Source: an uncultured Parabacteroides sp. (lineage in GTDB: Bacteria; Bacteroidota; Bacteroidia; Bacteroidales; Tannerellaceae). Taken from it: a stretch of 64,000 bases of DNA. Below the pieces are notes generated by a model. The model saw only the letters and a program-made list of their open reading frames with translations, did not search any database and had not been told where the DNA came from. Both the position numbers and the translations under genes were made by a program. Location of the stretch: assembly GCA_949289155.1 (NCBI GenBank), contig CASEMX010000001.1, positions 62,001 to 126,000 of the forward strand, read 5' to 3'. Shown here piece by piece: positions 56,608 through 64,000 of this stretch (the first letter of the stretch is position 1; each line of letters starts with the position of its first letter).

Positions 56608-58128
56608 ATGGCAAAGAAGAGTCAAAATACAAGCAGCTACTCACGCCAAAAGACGGTAGTTGTCCCGGACTTGGGGAAGCTGCAACCGCAGGCACGTGAG
56701 CTGGAGGAGGCAGTTCTCGGCGCATTGATGTTAGAGAAGGATGCGTACTCTGTAGTTAGCGAGATACTGAAGCCGGAGTGCTTTTACGAACATGCACATC
56801 AGCTGATTTACGAAGCGATAGTAGATTTGGCGGTGCAGCAGTTCCCGATAGACATGATGACCGTTACGGAGCAGCTGCGCAAACGTGGCGACCTCGAGCA
56901 AGTCGGAGGGGCTTACTACATTGCACAGTTGACGAGCAAGGTGGCGAGCAGTGCTCACATCGAGTACCACGCCCGAATCATCGCGCAGAAATATTTGGCG
57001 CGCGAGCTCATATCTTTCTCCTCCCAGATACAAAACAAGGCTTTCGACGAGACAACCGATGTGGATGACTTGATGCAGGAGGCTGAGGGCAAGCTCTTCG
57101 AGATTTCGCAGCGCAATGTCAAGAAGGATGCGACGCAGATAAATCCCGTCATACGTGACGCTCTGAAGATGTTAGAGAATGCAGCCAATCAGGAGGGCGG
57201 GCTGAGCGGACTTCGCACGGGCTTCGAAGGCTTGGACAAGATAACTTCCGGTTGGCAGAACTCCGACTTGGTTATCATCGCAGCGCGTCCTGCGATGGGT
57301 AAGACAGCGTTTGTCCTCTCGATGGCAAAGAATATGGCAGTTAACTTCAACATCCCTGTGGCTTTGTTCTCGCTCGAAATGAGTAATGTGCAGCTTGTAA
57401 ATCGTTTAATCGTTAACGTCTGCGAGATTCCGGGCGATAAACTTAAGAGCGGACGGCTGGATAAGTATGAGTGGGAACAGTTGGACTTCAAAATCAAGGA
57501 GCTGTACGACGCTCCGATCTATGTCGATGATACTCCCAGCTTGTCAGTTTTCGAGTTGCGCACGAAGGCACGTCGTCTGGTGCGCGAGCATAATGTAAAA
57601 TGTATTATCATCGACTACCTTCAGTTGATGAACGCCAGCGGGATGAACTTCGGTAGTCGTGAGCAGGAGGTAAGTATGATATCAAGGTCGCTGAAGGGAT
57701 TAGCCAAAGAATTGAATATTCCGATTATTGCGCTCTCGCAGCTAAATCGTGGCGTAGAGAACCGACAGGGGGTTGAAGGTAAGCGACCTCAGTTGGCAGA
57801 CTTGCGTGAATCGGGTGCGATTGAGCAGGACGCCGATATGGTCTGCTTCATTCATAGGCCGGAGTATTACAAAATTAAAGAAGATGAGCGCGGCAATTCG
57901 TTGATAGGCGTGGCAGAGATTATCATCGCTAAACACCGTAATGGTGCGACGGGTGATGTCCGCCTGCGTTTCAAGAGTGAGTTTGCTAAGTTTATGAATA
58001 TAGAAGACGACATCTCTGTGCAGGAGTTTCGGTCGCAGTCCGTACCTAACGGCAACATGGCACAAAATCAGGTGGCAGATATGCCGGATTACTTGCGTCC
58101 AAGCGGTAACGAAGAGGTTCCTTATTAA
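56608..58128 (+). CDS. dnaB: Replicative DNA helicase
   Basis: The hexameric helicase that unwinds the replication fork. The 506-residue protein has the N-terminal helical domain (about 20-125, PQARELEEAVLGALML), a linker, and a RecA-type ATPase domain with Walker A ARPAMGKTAF near 228-237, Walker B CIIIDYLQLM near 330-339 and LSQLNRGVENR near 375-385. No intein interrupts it. It follows the GtrA-like gene by 12 bp and ends at a strong terminator. Confidence 0.96.
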   Translation: MAKKSQNTSSYSRQKTVVVPDLGKLQPQARELEEAVLGALMLEKDAYSVVSEILKPECFYEHAHQLIYEAIVDLAVQQFPIDMMTVTEQLRKRGDLEQVGGAYYIAQLTSKVASSAHIEYHARIIAQKYLARELISFSSQIQNKAFDETTDVDDLMQEAEGKLFEISQRNVKKDATQINPVIRDALKMLENAANQEGGLSGLRTGFEGLDKITSGWQNSDLVIIAARPAMGKTAFVLSMAKNMAVNFNIPVALFSLEMSNVQLVNRLIVNVCEIPGDKLKSGRLDKYEWEQLDFKIKELYDAPIYVDDTPSLSVFELRTKARRLVREHNVKCIIIDYLQLMNASGMNFGSREQEVSMISRSLKGLAKELNIPIIALSQLNRGVENRQGVEGKRPQLADLRESGAIEQDADMVCFIHRPEYYKIKEDERGNSLIGVAEIIIAKHRNGATGDVRLRFKSEFAKFMNIEDDISVQEFRSQSVPNGNMAQNQVADMPDYLRPSGNEEVPY

Positions 58129-58175
58129 ACATTACGGCGCGGTAAAATCAACGAAATCTACTTTATAACTATTTA

Positions 58176-58237
58176 TTCCCCTCTTATGATGAATCTGGAT
58201 AGCAGATAATCTGAATAAGAGGGGAATTTGTTTTTAT
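58176..58237 (+). terminator. Terminator after dnaB
   Basis: Perfect 12-bp stem TTCCCCTCTTAT (58176-58187) with ATAAGAGGGGAA (58215-58226), followed by TTTGTTTTTATT. Confidence 0.9.
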
Positions 58238-58366
58238 TAGATTATAGTTTATGCAAACTATATTTTGCAGCAGATGTTTACTGGTGTGATTATGTGTGAT
58301 TTAATTTACTTGCATGATTCTATTAATTTATAGCTAATGCAACCTAAAAGAATCCTATTTTCTTTG

Positions 58367-58545
58367 ATTTTGTAGAATGTCTTACCTATTGGAATATTAT
58401 CTTCCGTTAGGTTGTGATATTTCTAAATTGATGATATAGCTAATTTTTGTAGGTTGTATGAAGTATGACTTAGTAGCGTTTGATATTCTTATAGATTGTA
58501 CTTTGTCTGATTTAGTGGAAGAGCGGATGATTTTAGGTTGTGTGA
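58367..58545. repeat. Weak A/T-rich array with a 42-bp period
   Basis: AGGTTGT or AGATTGT recurs at 58409, 58451, 58493 and 58535, every step 42 bp, and TTGTAGAATGT at 58371 may be a further, shifted copy. Between anchors the copies have diverged; the best-matching pair is AGGTTGTATGAAGTATG at 58451 and AGGTTGTGTGAAGTCTG at 58535. It fills part of the 519-bp gap between dnaB and the dihydroorotate-dehydrogenase-like gene; 58240-58366 shows nothing else. Confidence 0.65.
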
Positions 58546-58572
58546 AGTCTGGTTAAATTACGTATGTGTACT

Positions 58573-58624
58573 TAAAAAGAAACGGCTTGCCGTCTCATTT
58601 GTTTTGTTGGAGGCGGAAGCCGTT
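58573..58624 (-). terminator. Terminator of the dihydroorotate-dehydrogenase-like gene
   Basis: Stem AACGGCTT (58581-58588) with AAGCCGTT (58617-58624), extended inward by GCCGTCTC/GAGGCGG pairing, followed on the minus strand by TCTTTTTAAG. Confidence 0.8.
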
Positions 58625-58647
58625 AGGTATGAAAGCAAATTTACAAA

Positions 58648-59625
58648 TTAGTCTCTGTTCGAGAAGTACTTCATGAATTGAGCTCGTTCATACAGTGCCG
58701 GATTCGGGATGTTGGCACAGTTCAACTTGCCGATGAAGTCATTTAATGTCTCATAGTGATGCTGATGCATCCATTCCTCCATGCAGGTGAGGATTTGGGA
58801 GATAAGCTCAGAACCATGTGTATATAGCGCACTGCACATCTGCACGGCAGAAGCTCCGGCGAGCAGGCATTTGATAACACTTTCCCAATCATGCACTCCC
58901 GTGGAAGCGGCGAGGCAGGCATTTGGCAGCTTGCCCGAAATAATGGCAGTCCAGCGGAGCGTATCACTGAGGTCTGCATGGTTGCTGAACACATTGCCGG
59001 AAGTGATTTGCAACGTGTTGATATCTATGTCCGGCTGATAGAAACGGTTAAATAGCACGACGGCATCTGCACCGTTCGCATACAACCGATTGACGAATGC
59101 CGGCAGATTAACCATATACTTCCCTATCTTCATGATGATTGGAATAGATACAATCTGTTTGACGCGGCGCAGCACTTGGATATACCAGTCTTGAATCTCA
59201 TTGCTGCGTGCGTTGATGTCGGTTTCGAGGAAGAACATATTCAGTTCGAGCGCATCGGCGCCGGCTTCTTCGAGCTGCTTCGCAAATTCCGTCCATGCTT
59301 CCGCGCGGTAGCAGTTGATACTGGCTATAATCGGCACGCTACACAGACGTTTTGATTCATGTATCAAGTCGAGGTAGCTGCCGATTTGATTAGCTTTCAC
59401 GTAGCCCCGTATATAATCTGCAGCCTCGGGATAAGCTTCGTCTTGCAGCAACGTGTCGCCCTGCATCTCGATTTGCTCTTCGAACAACGATTTAAGTACA
59501 ATCGCCCCAGCACCTGCCTTTTCGAACTCGAGGTTTTTCTCCGGACGGCGGGTGAGTCCGGAACTACTGACGATGATAGGAGAGTTGAGCAACATCCCCG
59601 CATATTGAGTCATCATACTTTTCAT
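58648..59625 (-). CDS. Dihydroorotate-dehydrogenase-like flavoprotein
   Basis: A 325-residue TIM-barrel protein of the class annotated as dihydroorotate dehydrogenase-like. It has the FMN-barrel features LLNSPIIVSSSGLTR near 12-26, PIIASINCY near 98-106, LELNMFFLETD near 125-135, IMKIGKYM and the phosphate-binding end GASAVQMCSALYTHG near 263-277. The typical active-site loop and partner subunit PyrK are absent, so a role in pyrimidine synthesis is doubtful; other flavin oxidoreductase activities are possible. Either Met1 or Met4/5 may be the start. It is a single gene with its own promoter and terminator. Confidence 0.83.
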   Translation of the reverse strand: MKSMMTQYAGMLLNSPIIVSSSGLTRRPEKNLEFEKAGAGAIVLKSLFEEQIEMQGDTLLQDEAYPEAADYIRGYVKANQIGSYLDLIHESKRLCSVPIIASINCYRAEAWTEFAKQLEEAGADALELNMFFLETDINARSNEIQDWYIQVLRRVKQIVSIPIIMKIGKYMVNLPAFVNRLYANGADAVVLFNRFYQPDIDINTLQITSGNVFSNHADLSDTLRWTAIISGKLPNACLAASTGVHDWESVIKCLLAGASAVQMCSALYTHGSELISQILTCMEEWMHQHHYETLNDFIGKLNCANIPNPALYERAQFMKYFSNRD

Positions 59626-59662
59626 ATTCTTTCGTTTTAGATATTATCGGTTTAAACAATCA

Positions 59663-59692
59663 CAAAGGTAATAGCATTTTGCCAATAAACAA
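59663..59692 (-). promoter_or_regulatory. Promoter of the dihydroorotate-dehydrogenase-like gene
   Basis: Minus-strand TACCTTTG (59663-59670) with TTG at 59690-59692 as -33, a 19-bp spacer, 37 bp before the ATG. Confidence 0.65.
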
Positions 59693-59809
59693 GGAATATG
59701 ATGAAAAAGCTGCCGAAGTATATTGTGCCCGACAGGTTGCAAGCCCTGTTTTTTATTGTCGGACTGTAAAATAGTGAATGAATATGCGTATGCAACCGGC
59801 AGATTGTAT

Positions 59810-59817
59810 TATCTTTG
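59810..59817 (+). promoter_or_regulatory. Probable -7 box for the carboxynorspermidine genes
   Basis: TATCTTTG. It predicts a transcription start near 59825 and a leader of about 150 nt before the ATG at 59977. Confidence 0.55.
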
Positions 59818-59824
59818 CGAAGTC

Positions 59825-59976
59825 GCAGCGGATGGCATCTGCCGGGGGCAGGCGAGCCGCGATGATATGCTGGAGGCAAAGTCGTTTCCCACGACGGAGT
59901 TACCATAATATATATAAAAGAAAGAGTCCGCAGAGTCCTCGTTCTGTACTCTGCAACAATATAAACTAATAGATTA
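59825..59976 (+). promoter_or_regulatory. Long, possibly structured mRNA leader of the polyamine genes
   Basis: The first half is G/C-rich and can fold: CTGCC (59839-59843) with GGCAG (59847-59851) inside GCGG (59828-59831) with CCGC (59857-59860), then a separate hairpin GTCGT (59881-59885) with ACGAC (59891-59895). The second half is A/T-rich and unstructured. I do not recognise a named riboswitch. A coding use of this stretch is not supported. Confidence 0.4.
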
Positions 59977-61167
59977 ATGTCAAAAGTTTTGATTATTGGT
60001 GCGGGAGGTGTAGGAACCGTAGTCGCGCACAAAGTAGCAAAGAATCCAGTCTTTACAGAGATTATGTTGGCAAGCCGTACGCAGTCGAAGTGTGACCAAA
60101 TCGCGGCGGCAGTAGGTGGGGGGCGTATCCGCACAGCTCAGGTCGATGCAGACGATGTGAGCCAGTTGGTCGCTCTATTCCGTTCATTCGAGCCCGAAAT
60201 CGTGATAAACGTAGCGTTACCTTATCAGGATTTGACGATTATGGAGGCTTGCTTGGAGTGCGGAGTCAATTACTTGGATACAGCGAACTATGAGCCGAAG
60301 GACCAAGCCCATTTCGAATACAGCTGGCAGTGGGCTTACCATGACCGTTTCCGCGAGAAGGGGCTGACGGCAATACTTGGTTGCGGGTTCGACCCGGGCG
60401 TATCGGCTATTTTCACGGCTTATGCGGCAAAACATCATTTCGACGAGCTGCACTACTTGGATATTGTAGATTGCAATGCTGGTAATCATGGCATGGCATT
60501 TGCTACTAACTTCAATCCGGAAATCAATATCCGCGAGATTACGCAGAATGGCCGCTACTACGAGAATGGAGAGTGGCATACGACTAAGCCGTTGGAAATC
60601 CACAAATCTCTTACTTATCCGAACATCGGTGAACGGGATTCTTATCTACTCTATCACGAAGAGCTCGAATCATTGGTGAAGAACTTCCCGACTTTGAAGC
60701 GTGCCCGTTTCTGGATGACCTTCGGACAGGAGTATCTGACCCATCTCCGCGTGATTCAGAATATCGGTATGGCACGAATCGACGAGGTAGATTACAACGG
60801 CACGAAGATTGTTCCGCTGCAATTCCTCAAGGCGGTGCTTCCCGACCCGAAATCATTAGGAGCCAACTATCATGGGGAGACGTCGATTGGTTGTCGGATT
60901 CGTGGTATAAAGGATGGCAAAGAGCGCACCTACTATATCTATAACAACTGCGACCATGAGCAGGCATTCAAGGAGACCGGTACGCAGGCAGTCAGCTACA
61001 CAACAGGCGTTCCGGCAGCATTGGGTGCGGCAATGTATGTCCGCGGCTTATGGAAGAATCCGGGAGTTCATAACGTAGAGGAGTTCGACCCTGACCCATT
61101 CTTGGCTGAACTGGGCGAACAGGGGTTACCTTGGGTCGAGAAGTTTGACATAGACTTAGAGGTATGA
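59977..61167 (+). CDS. Carboxynorspermidine/carboxyspermidine dehydrogenase (saccharopine dehydrogenase family)
   Basis: Reductively joins aspartate semialdehyde to a diamine, giving carboxyspermidine or carboxynorspermidine, in the alternative spermidine route. The 396-residue protein has an N-terminal Rossmann fold with IGAGGVGTVV near 6-15, the family's ASRTQSKCDQIAAAVGGG segment, and the substrate domain with GCGFDPGVSAIFTAYAAKH near 134-152 and DCNAGNHGMAFATNFNPEIN near 163-182. The assignment over lysine-type saccharopine dehydrogenase rests on the next gene, the matching decarboxylase, whose ATG overlaps its stop by 4 nt. Confidence 0.92.
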   Translation: MSKVLIIGAGGVGTVVAHKVAKNPVFTEIMLASRTQSKCDQIAAAVGGGRIRTAQVDADDVSQLVALFRSFEPEIVINVALPYQDLTIMEACLECGVNYLDTANYEPKDQAHFEYSWQWAYHDRFREKGLTAILGCGFDPGVSAIFTAYAAKHHFDELHYLDIVDCNAGNHGMAFATNFNPEINIREITQNGRYYENGEWHTTKPLEIHKSLTYPNIGERDSYLLYHEELESLVKNFPTLKRARFWMTFGQEYLTHLRVIQNIGMARIDEVDYNGTKIVPLQFLKAVLPDPKSLGANYHGETSIGCRIRGIKDGKERTYYIYNNCDHEQAFKETGTQAVSYTTGVPAALGAAMYVRGLWKNPGVHNVEEFDPDPFLAELGEQGLPWVEKFDIDLEV

Positions 61168-62321
61168 TCGATAAGGATGTCGTATTGAGCAACTGGGATA
61201 TCAGCGCTATTCCTTCGCCCTGTTACGTGTTGCATACGTCGCTCTTGTCGGCGAATATGGAATTAATCGACAGGGTGCGTCGGGCGACAGGTGCTGAAAT
61301 CATTGTCGCACTCAAGGCGAATGCGATGTGGAGCATCTTCCCAGAGCTGCGCAAACATTCAGACGGAGCCACTGCAAGTTCGCTTGCAGAGGCTCGTTTG
61401 GTCTATGAAGAGTACGGTCAGAAGACGCATACCTATGCACCGGTATATACGCCGGAAGAGATTGACGAGATACTGAGTTACAGCAGCCACATCACCTTCA
61501 ATTCGTTGGCACAGTATGCTCGTTACCGGGAGAAGGCGCACGAGGCAGGCGTTTCATGTGGCTTACGGGTGAATCCGGAGTATTCGACTGTTGAGACGGC
61601 GCTTTATAATCCGTGTGACCGGGGCTCGCGCTTGGGTATCTTGGCAGAAGACTTGAAGGAGTTGCCGGATGGAATAGAGGGGCTGCATTTCCATGCCTTG
61701 TGCGAATCGCGGCCAGCCGACCTGAGGGCGACTCTCGCGGCGGTCGAGGAGCGTTTCTCCCGCTTCTTCCCTCAGCTGAAATGGCTGAATATGGGCGGAG
61801 GCCATCTGATGACCCACAAGGATTACGACGAGAATGAACTGATAGCTATCCTGAATGACTTCCAGAGCCGCTATCCTCACCTCAGGGTCATCCTCGAGCC
61901 GGGGAGCGCGTTCACGTGGGATACCGGCTGTCTGGTCGCTACGGTGGAGGACAAGGTCTGCAACGGAGGGGTGAACACGCTCATGCTGAATGTCTCCTTT
62001 GCCTGCCATATGCCCGACTGCTTGGAGATGCCTTATAAGCCGACAATTGTCGGGGCGCACGAGCCAATGAGCGGAGAGAAACGCTGGAGGATAGGCGGCA
62101 ATAGTTGTTTGGCGGGCGACTACATGGGCGACTGGTCGTTCGACCGCGAGCCGGAGGTAGGCGACAAGCTGATGTTCCGTGATATGATTCATTATACGAT
62201 GGTCAAGACGACCATGTTCAACGGGGTGACACATCCCTCCATTGGGATATACGACCCGGCTGAGGGCTTCCGCCTTGTGCGCCGTTTCGGGTACGAGGAC
62301 TTCAAGGGCCGGATGAGCTGA
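61164..62321 (+). CDS. nspC: Carboxynorspermidine decarboxylase
   Basis: PLP enzyme that decarboxylates carboxy(nor)spermidine to (nor)spermidine. The 385-residue protein is of the alanine-racemase fold type, with the PLP lysine Lys51 in ALKANAMW. Other features are SLAEARLVYEEYG, the HFHALCESRP block near 175-184, the phosphate-binding NMGGGH near 210-215, EPGSAFTWDTG near 245-255, and SCLAGDYMGDW near 310-320, which supplies the second active-site residues. It overlaps the dehydrogenase gene by 4 nt. No gene for diamine synthesis is seen in the window. Confidence 0.94.
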   Translation: MIDKDVVLSNWDISAIPSPCYVLHTSLLSANMELIDRVRRATGAEIIVALKANAMWSIFPELRKHSDGATASSLAEARLVYEEYGQKTHTYAPVYTPEEIDEILSYSSHITFNSLAQYARYREKAHEAGVSCGLRVNPEYSTVETALYNPCDRGSRLGILAEDLKELPDGIEGLHFHALCESRPADLRATLAAVEERFSRFFPQLKWLNMGGGHLMTHKDYDENELIAILNDFQSRYPHLRVILEPGSAFTWDTGCLVATVEDKVCNGGVNTLMLNVSFACHMPDCLEMPYKPTIVGAHEPMSGEKRWRIGGNSCLAGDYMGDWSFDREPEVGDKLMFRDMIHYTMVKTTMFNGVTHPSIGIYDPAEGFRLVRRFGYEDFKGRMS

Positions 62322-62340
62322 CCTCTGTACAAGCCTGTTT

Positions 62341-62505
62341 GCTCCGTTTTTTACCATTTTTCTCCGAAGAAAATCTGTCTACACGTGTTGGCAAGCCATC
62401 CGAGGGTCCGGGAGACCTCCCAACACGTGTTGGCAGCACTTTCGGAAGCTCGGGAGACCTCCCAACACGTGTTGGCAACACTTCCGGAGGCTCGGGAGGC
62501 CGGCA
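62341..62505. repeat. Second copy of the palindromic 42-bp array, with the same leader
   Basis: A 37-bp leader (62341-62377) identical to 38814-38850 is followed by three units at 62378, 62420 and 62462, each 42 bp apart. The first palindrome is altered (TCTACACGTGTTGG). The second and third units match the third and fourth units of the other array almost base for base. It lies in the 339-bp gap between nspC and the SGNH-hydrolase gene. Confidence 0.93.
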
Positions 62506-62621
62506 ACTCAGATTTGACTCACCCTTACTCCTGTTTTCTTCCCTCGTCAAGCCCTCTGCCGACTTGCCGGCGGTGGTGAGAAAATAATTCGAGATTGATG
62601 CGCAGATTGGGATAAAATCCC

Positions 62622-62629
62622 TAATTTTG
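62622..62629 (+). promoter_or_regulatory. Promoter -7 box for the SGNH-hydrolase gene
   Basis: TAATTTTG, 31 bp before the ATG at 62661. Confidence 0.55.
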
Positions 62630-62660
62630 CAGCTTTGTTTGTAGAATATTTAACATTAGT

Positions 62661-64000
62661 ATGGCAGAGAACAATCACTTGAGCAGGCTGCTGGCGTTGT
62701 TAGGTCTGACGTTCGCATTCTGCTGTTTCCTATACTACCTGCCCGATGAGGTGGCAGGATATTCATTGAAGCGGGTGGACCTGTTTGCCGACCTCCGGGA
62801 GCCGGACGAGGCCCTTTCGCTCGACTCTCTGGCGAAATCGTGGCTGGCAGAAGACACGCTGGCGGTCGATACGTCGGCACTCCAAAGGCAGGCAGTCGAG
62901 AAGGCAGGCATCGACTCTGCCTCGCTTGCGTTGCGCGACTCGCTGTACCGCACGCTTTATGCCGTCGAGGGGGCAGACTCGCTCGGCACACGTATCGAAG
63001 ACTATTCCGTAGGCCATGTGGGGCTACATCGCTTCTTTGCCGCGCTGCGCAGCCGGGAGACGTTGGGTCGCCCCGTGAGAGTAGCCTTCTTGGGAGACTC
63101 ATTTATCGAAGGAGATATACTGGTGGCGGATTTCCGTTCGGCGATGCAACAGCGCTTCGGCGGGCGGGGTGTGGGCTTCGTCCCGATAAGTTCGGTAGCG
63201 GCACAATACCGGCCGACGGTCAAGATGTCGGCATCCGAGGGATGGAAAACCTATTCCCTGCTGACTGACCCTGAGCGGACTTATACTCTCTCGTGCATGA
63301 CTTTCGAGGCAGAGAAGTTCGACGTGTCATTCTCCATAGAGGCAACCCGCCGTTATCCAGAACTGGATTCCGCCGGCTGCTTCAAGCTGATTTATGAGAA
63401 GAACCAAGCTACGCAACTCAGCCTCTCGCTGAACGGCTTTGCTGATTCTGCCTACTTCACTTTGCCCCCGACCGATACCCTCACGCAATATCTCTGCAAG
63501 GGACCGATCCACAAAGCCGACCTGCGCTTCCGTAACGCAGCAGGGTTCCGTGCATTGGGCGTTGTGATGGAGGACGAACAAGGCGTGTCGGTTGATAACT
63601 ACTCGCTACGTGGCAATTCAGGAATGATATTGGAAGACTTGGATTCAACCGAGTGCCGCACCCTGAACCGCCTGCATACCTACGACCTTATCGTGCTACA
63701 GTATGGACTGAATATAGCCAACGACAGCATCCTTCAGTATGGTTGGTACGGGAGACGTATGGAGAAGGCCATCCGCCACGTGCGAGCCTGCTTCCCTACT
63801 GCCGACATATTGCTGATGGGAGTATCTGACCGTAGCCGGCAGGAGAGCGGAGAGTTCCGCACCATGCCCTCCGTTCTTGCCCTGCTCCATGCACAGCGTC
63901 AGACTGCCAAGCGGGCAGGTATCCCCTTCTGGAATACCTTCGGGGCGATGGGCGGTCGTAATAGTATGGTCCGCTATGTAGAGAAGAATTGGGCAAGCAA
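62661..64000 (+). CDS. Membrane-anchored SGNH/GDSL hydrolase, 3' end beyond the window
   Basis: Open from the ATG at 62661 to the window edge (446 codons, no stop reached). An N-terminal membrane helix (about 8-26) precedes a charged Ala/Ser/Asp-rich linker (about 45-110). The SGNH block I is VAFLGDSFIEGD with the nucleophile Ser147, and a later block YDLIVLQYGLNIAND (about 345-359) corresponds to the Asn-containing block III. The catalytic Asp-x-x-His block is expected beyond the cut. In Bacteroidales such proteins often sit next to MBOAT acyltransferases and act on O-acetyl groups of envelope or extracellular glycans; the neighbour is not in view here. Confidence 0.82.
   Translation, partial: MAENNHLSRLLALLGLTFAFCCFLYYLPDEVAGYSLKRVDLFADLREPDEALSLDSLAKSWLAEDTLAVDTSALQRQAVEKAGIDSASLALRDSLYRTLYAVEGADSLGTRIEDYSVGHVGLHRFFAALRSRETLGRPVRVAFLGDSFIEGDILVADFRSAMQQRFGGRGVGFVPISSVAAQYRPTVKMSASEGWKTYSLLTDPERTYTLSCMTFEAEKFDVSFSIEATRRYPELDSAGCFKLIYEKNQATQLSLSLNGFADSAYFTLPPTDTLTQYLCKGPIHKADLRFRNAAGFRALGVVMEDEQGVSVDNYSLRGNSGMILEDLDSTECRTLNRLHTYDLIVLQYGLNIANDSILQYGWYGRRMEKAIRHVRACFPTADILLMGVSDRSRQESGEFRTMPSVLALLHAQRQTAKRAGIPFWNTFGAMGGRNSMVRYVEKNWAS

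Noticed and set aside
59723-59908. 61-residue frame upstream of the spermidine genes.
   Set aside because: Its start lies before the -7 box at 59810 and the stretch is better read as promoter and leader.

Overview
The window reads as chromosomal DNA of a strictly gut- or oral-type Bacteroidales bacterium. The reasons are a SusC/SusD pair, carboxypeptidase-regulatory-domain TonB receptors, a SusA-like amylase, Bacteroidota-only DUF families (DUF5606, DUF5063, and a probable DUF6261 pair), lipoproteins with an acidic stretch after the lipobox cysteine, and promoters with the Bacteroidota -7 box TAnnTTTG instead of a sigma70 -10 box. Several traits (23-bp and 41-42-bp minisatellites, gene content) point toward the Porphyromonas/Tannerella/Parabacteroides side of the order, but I cannot fix the genus. 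No rRNA, tRNA or CRISPR array was recognised.

Layout. 0-11 kb: cell-wall amidase, Bcr-type exporter, dnaX, SusA-like amylase, a DivIC/FtsB-like protein, DUF5606, coaE-ybbR-yajC-nusB. 11-16 kb: an orphan susCD pair. 16.6-26 kb: a long minus-strand run of M16 protease, DUF4268, M1 aminopeptidase, DbpA-like helicase, SAH/MTA deaminase and purine nucleoside phosphorylase (the last two form a purine salvage step). 26-29 kb: a first DUF6261-like gene, a pRiA4b ORF-3-like gene and miaA. 29-34.7 kb: TonB receptor, surface beta-helix lipoprotein and lipoprotein metallophosphoesterase, probably one uptake locus. 34.8-39 kb: rlmI-like methyltransferase, 3'-5' exonuclease, DUF5063, then a divergent MBL-fold/HxlR pair. 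39-48 kb: an ABC-F ATPase and LTA-synthase-like sulfatase (4-nt overlap), then two tandem 769-residue outer-membrane receptors. 48-52 kb: the most accessory part, with a second DUF6261-like gene, a truncated antitoxin, and a C39-peptidase exporter plus a 63-residue membrane protein held between two 158-bp direct repeats. 52-58 kb: uvrA, YigZ-like, unknown, GtrA-like, dnaB. 58.6-64 kb: a dihydroorotate-dehydrogenase-like protein, the carboxynorspermidine dehydrogenase/decarboxylase pair (spermidine synthesis), and a partial SGNH hydrolase.

The most striking feature is not a gene. Most larger intergenic gaps hold a spacer-less tandem array. Six arrays have units of 41-42 bp that are constant in length but unrelated in sequence (near 11.0, 16.3, 26.4, 38.9/62.4, 47.8 and 58.4 kb; the 38.9 and 62.4 kb arrays are copies of one cassette with an identical 37-bp leader). 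Two further arrays have 22-bp and 23-bp units (4.4 and 32.0 kb). Both DUF6261-like genes lie directly downstream of a 41-42-bp array. This length-conserved, sequence-diverse repeat system, with its possible protein partner, is my best candidate for something undescribed. The 23-bp array resembles the BrickBuilt minisatellite MITEs known from Porphyromonas gingivalis.
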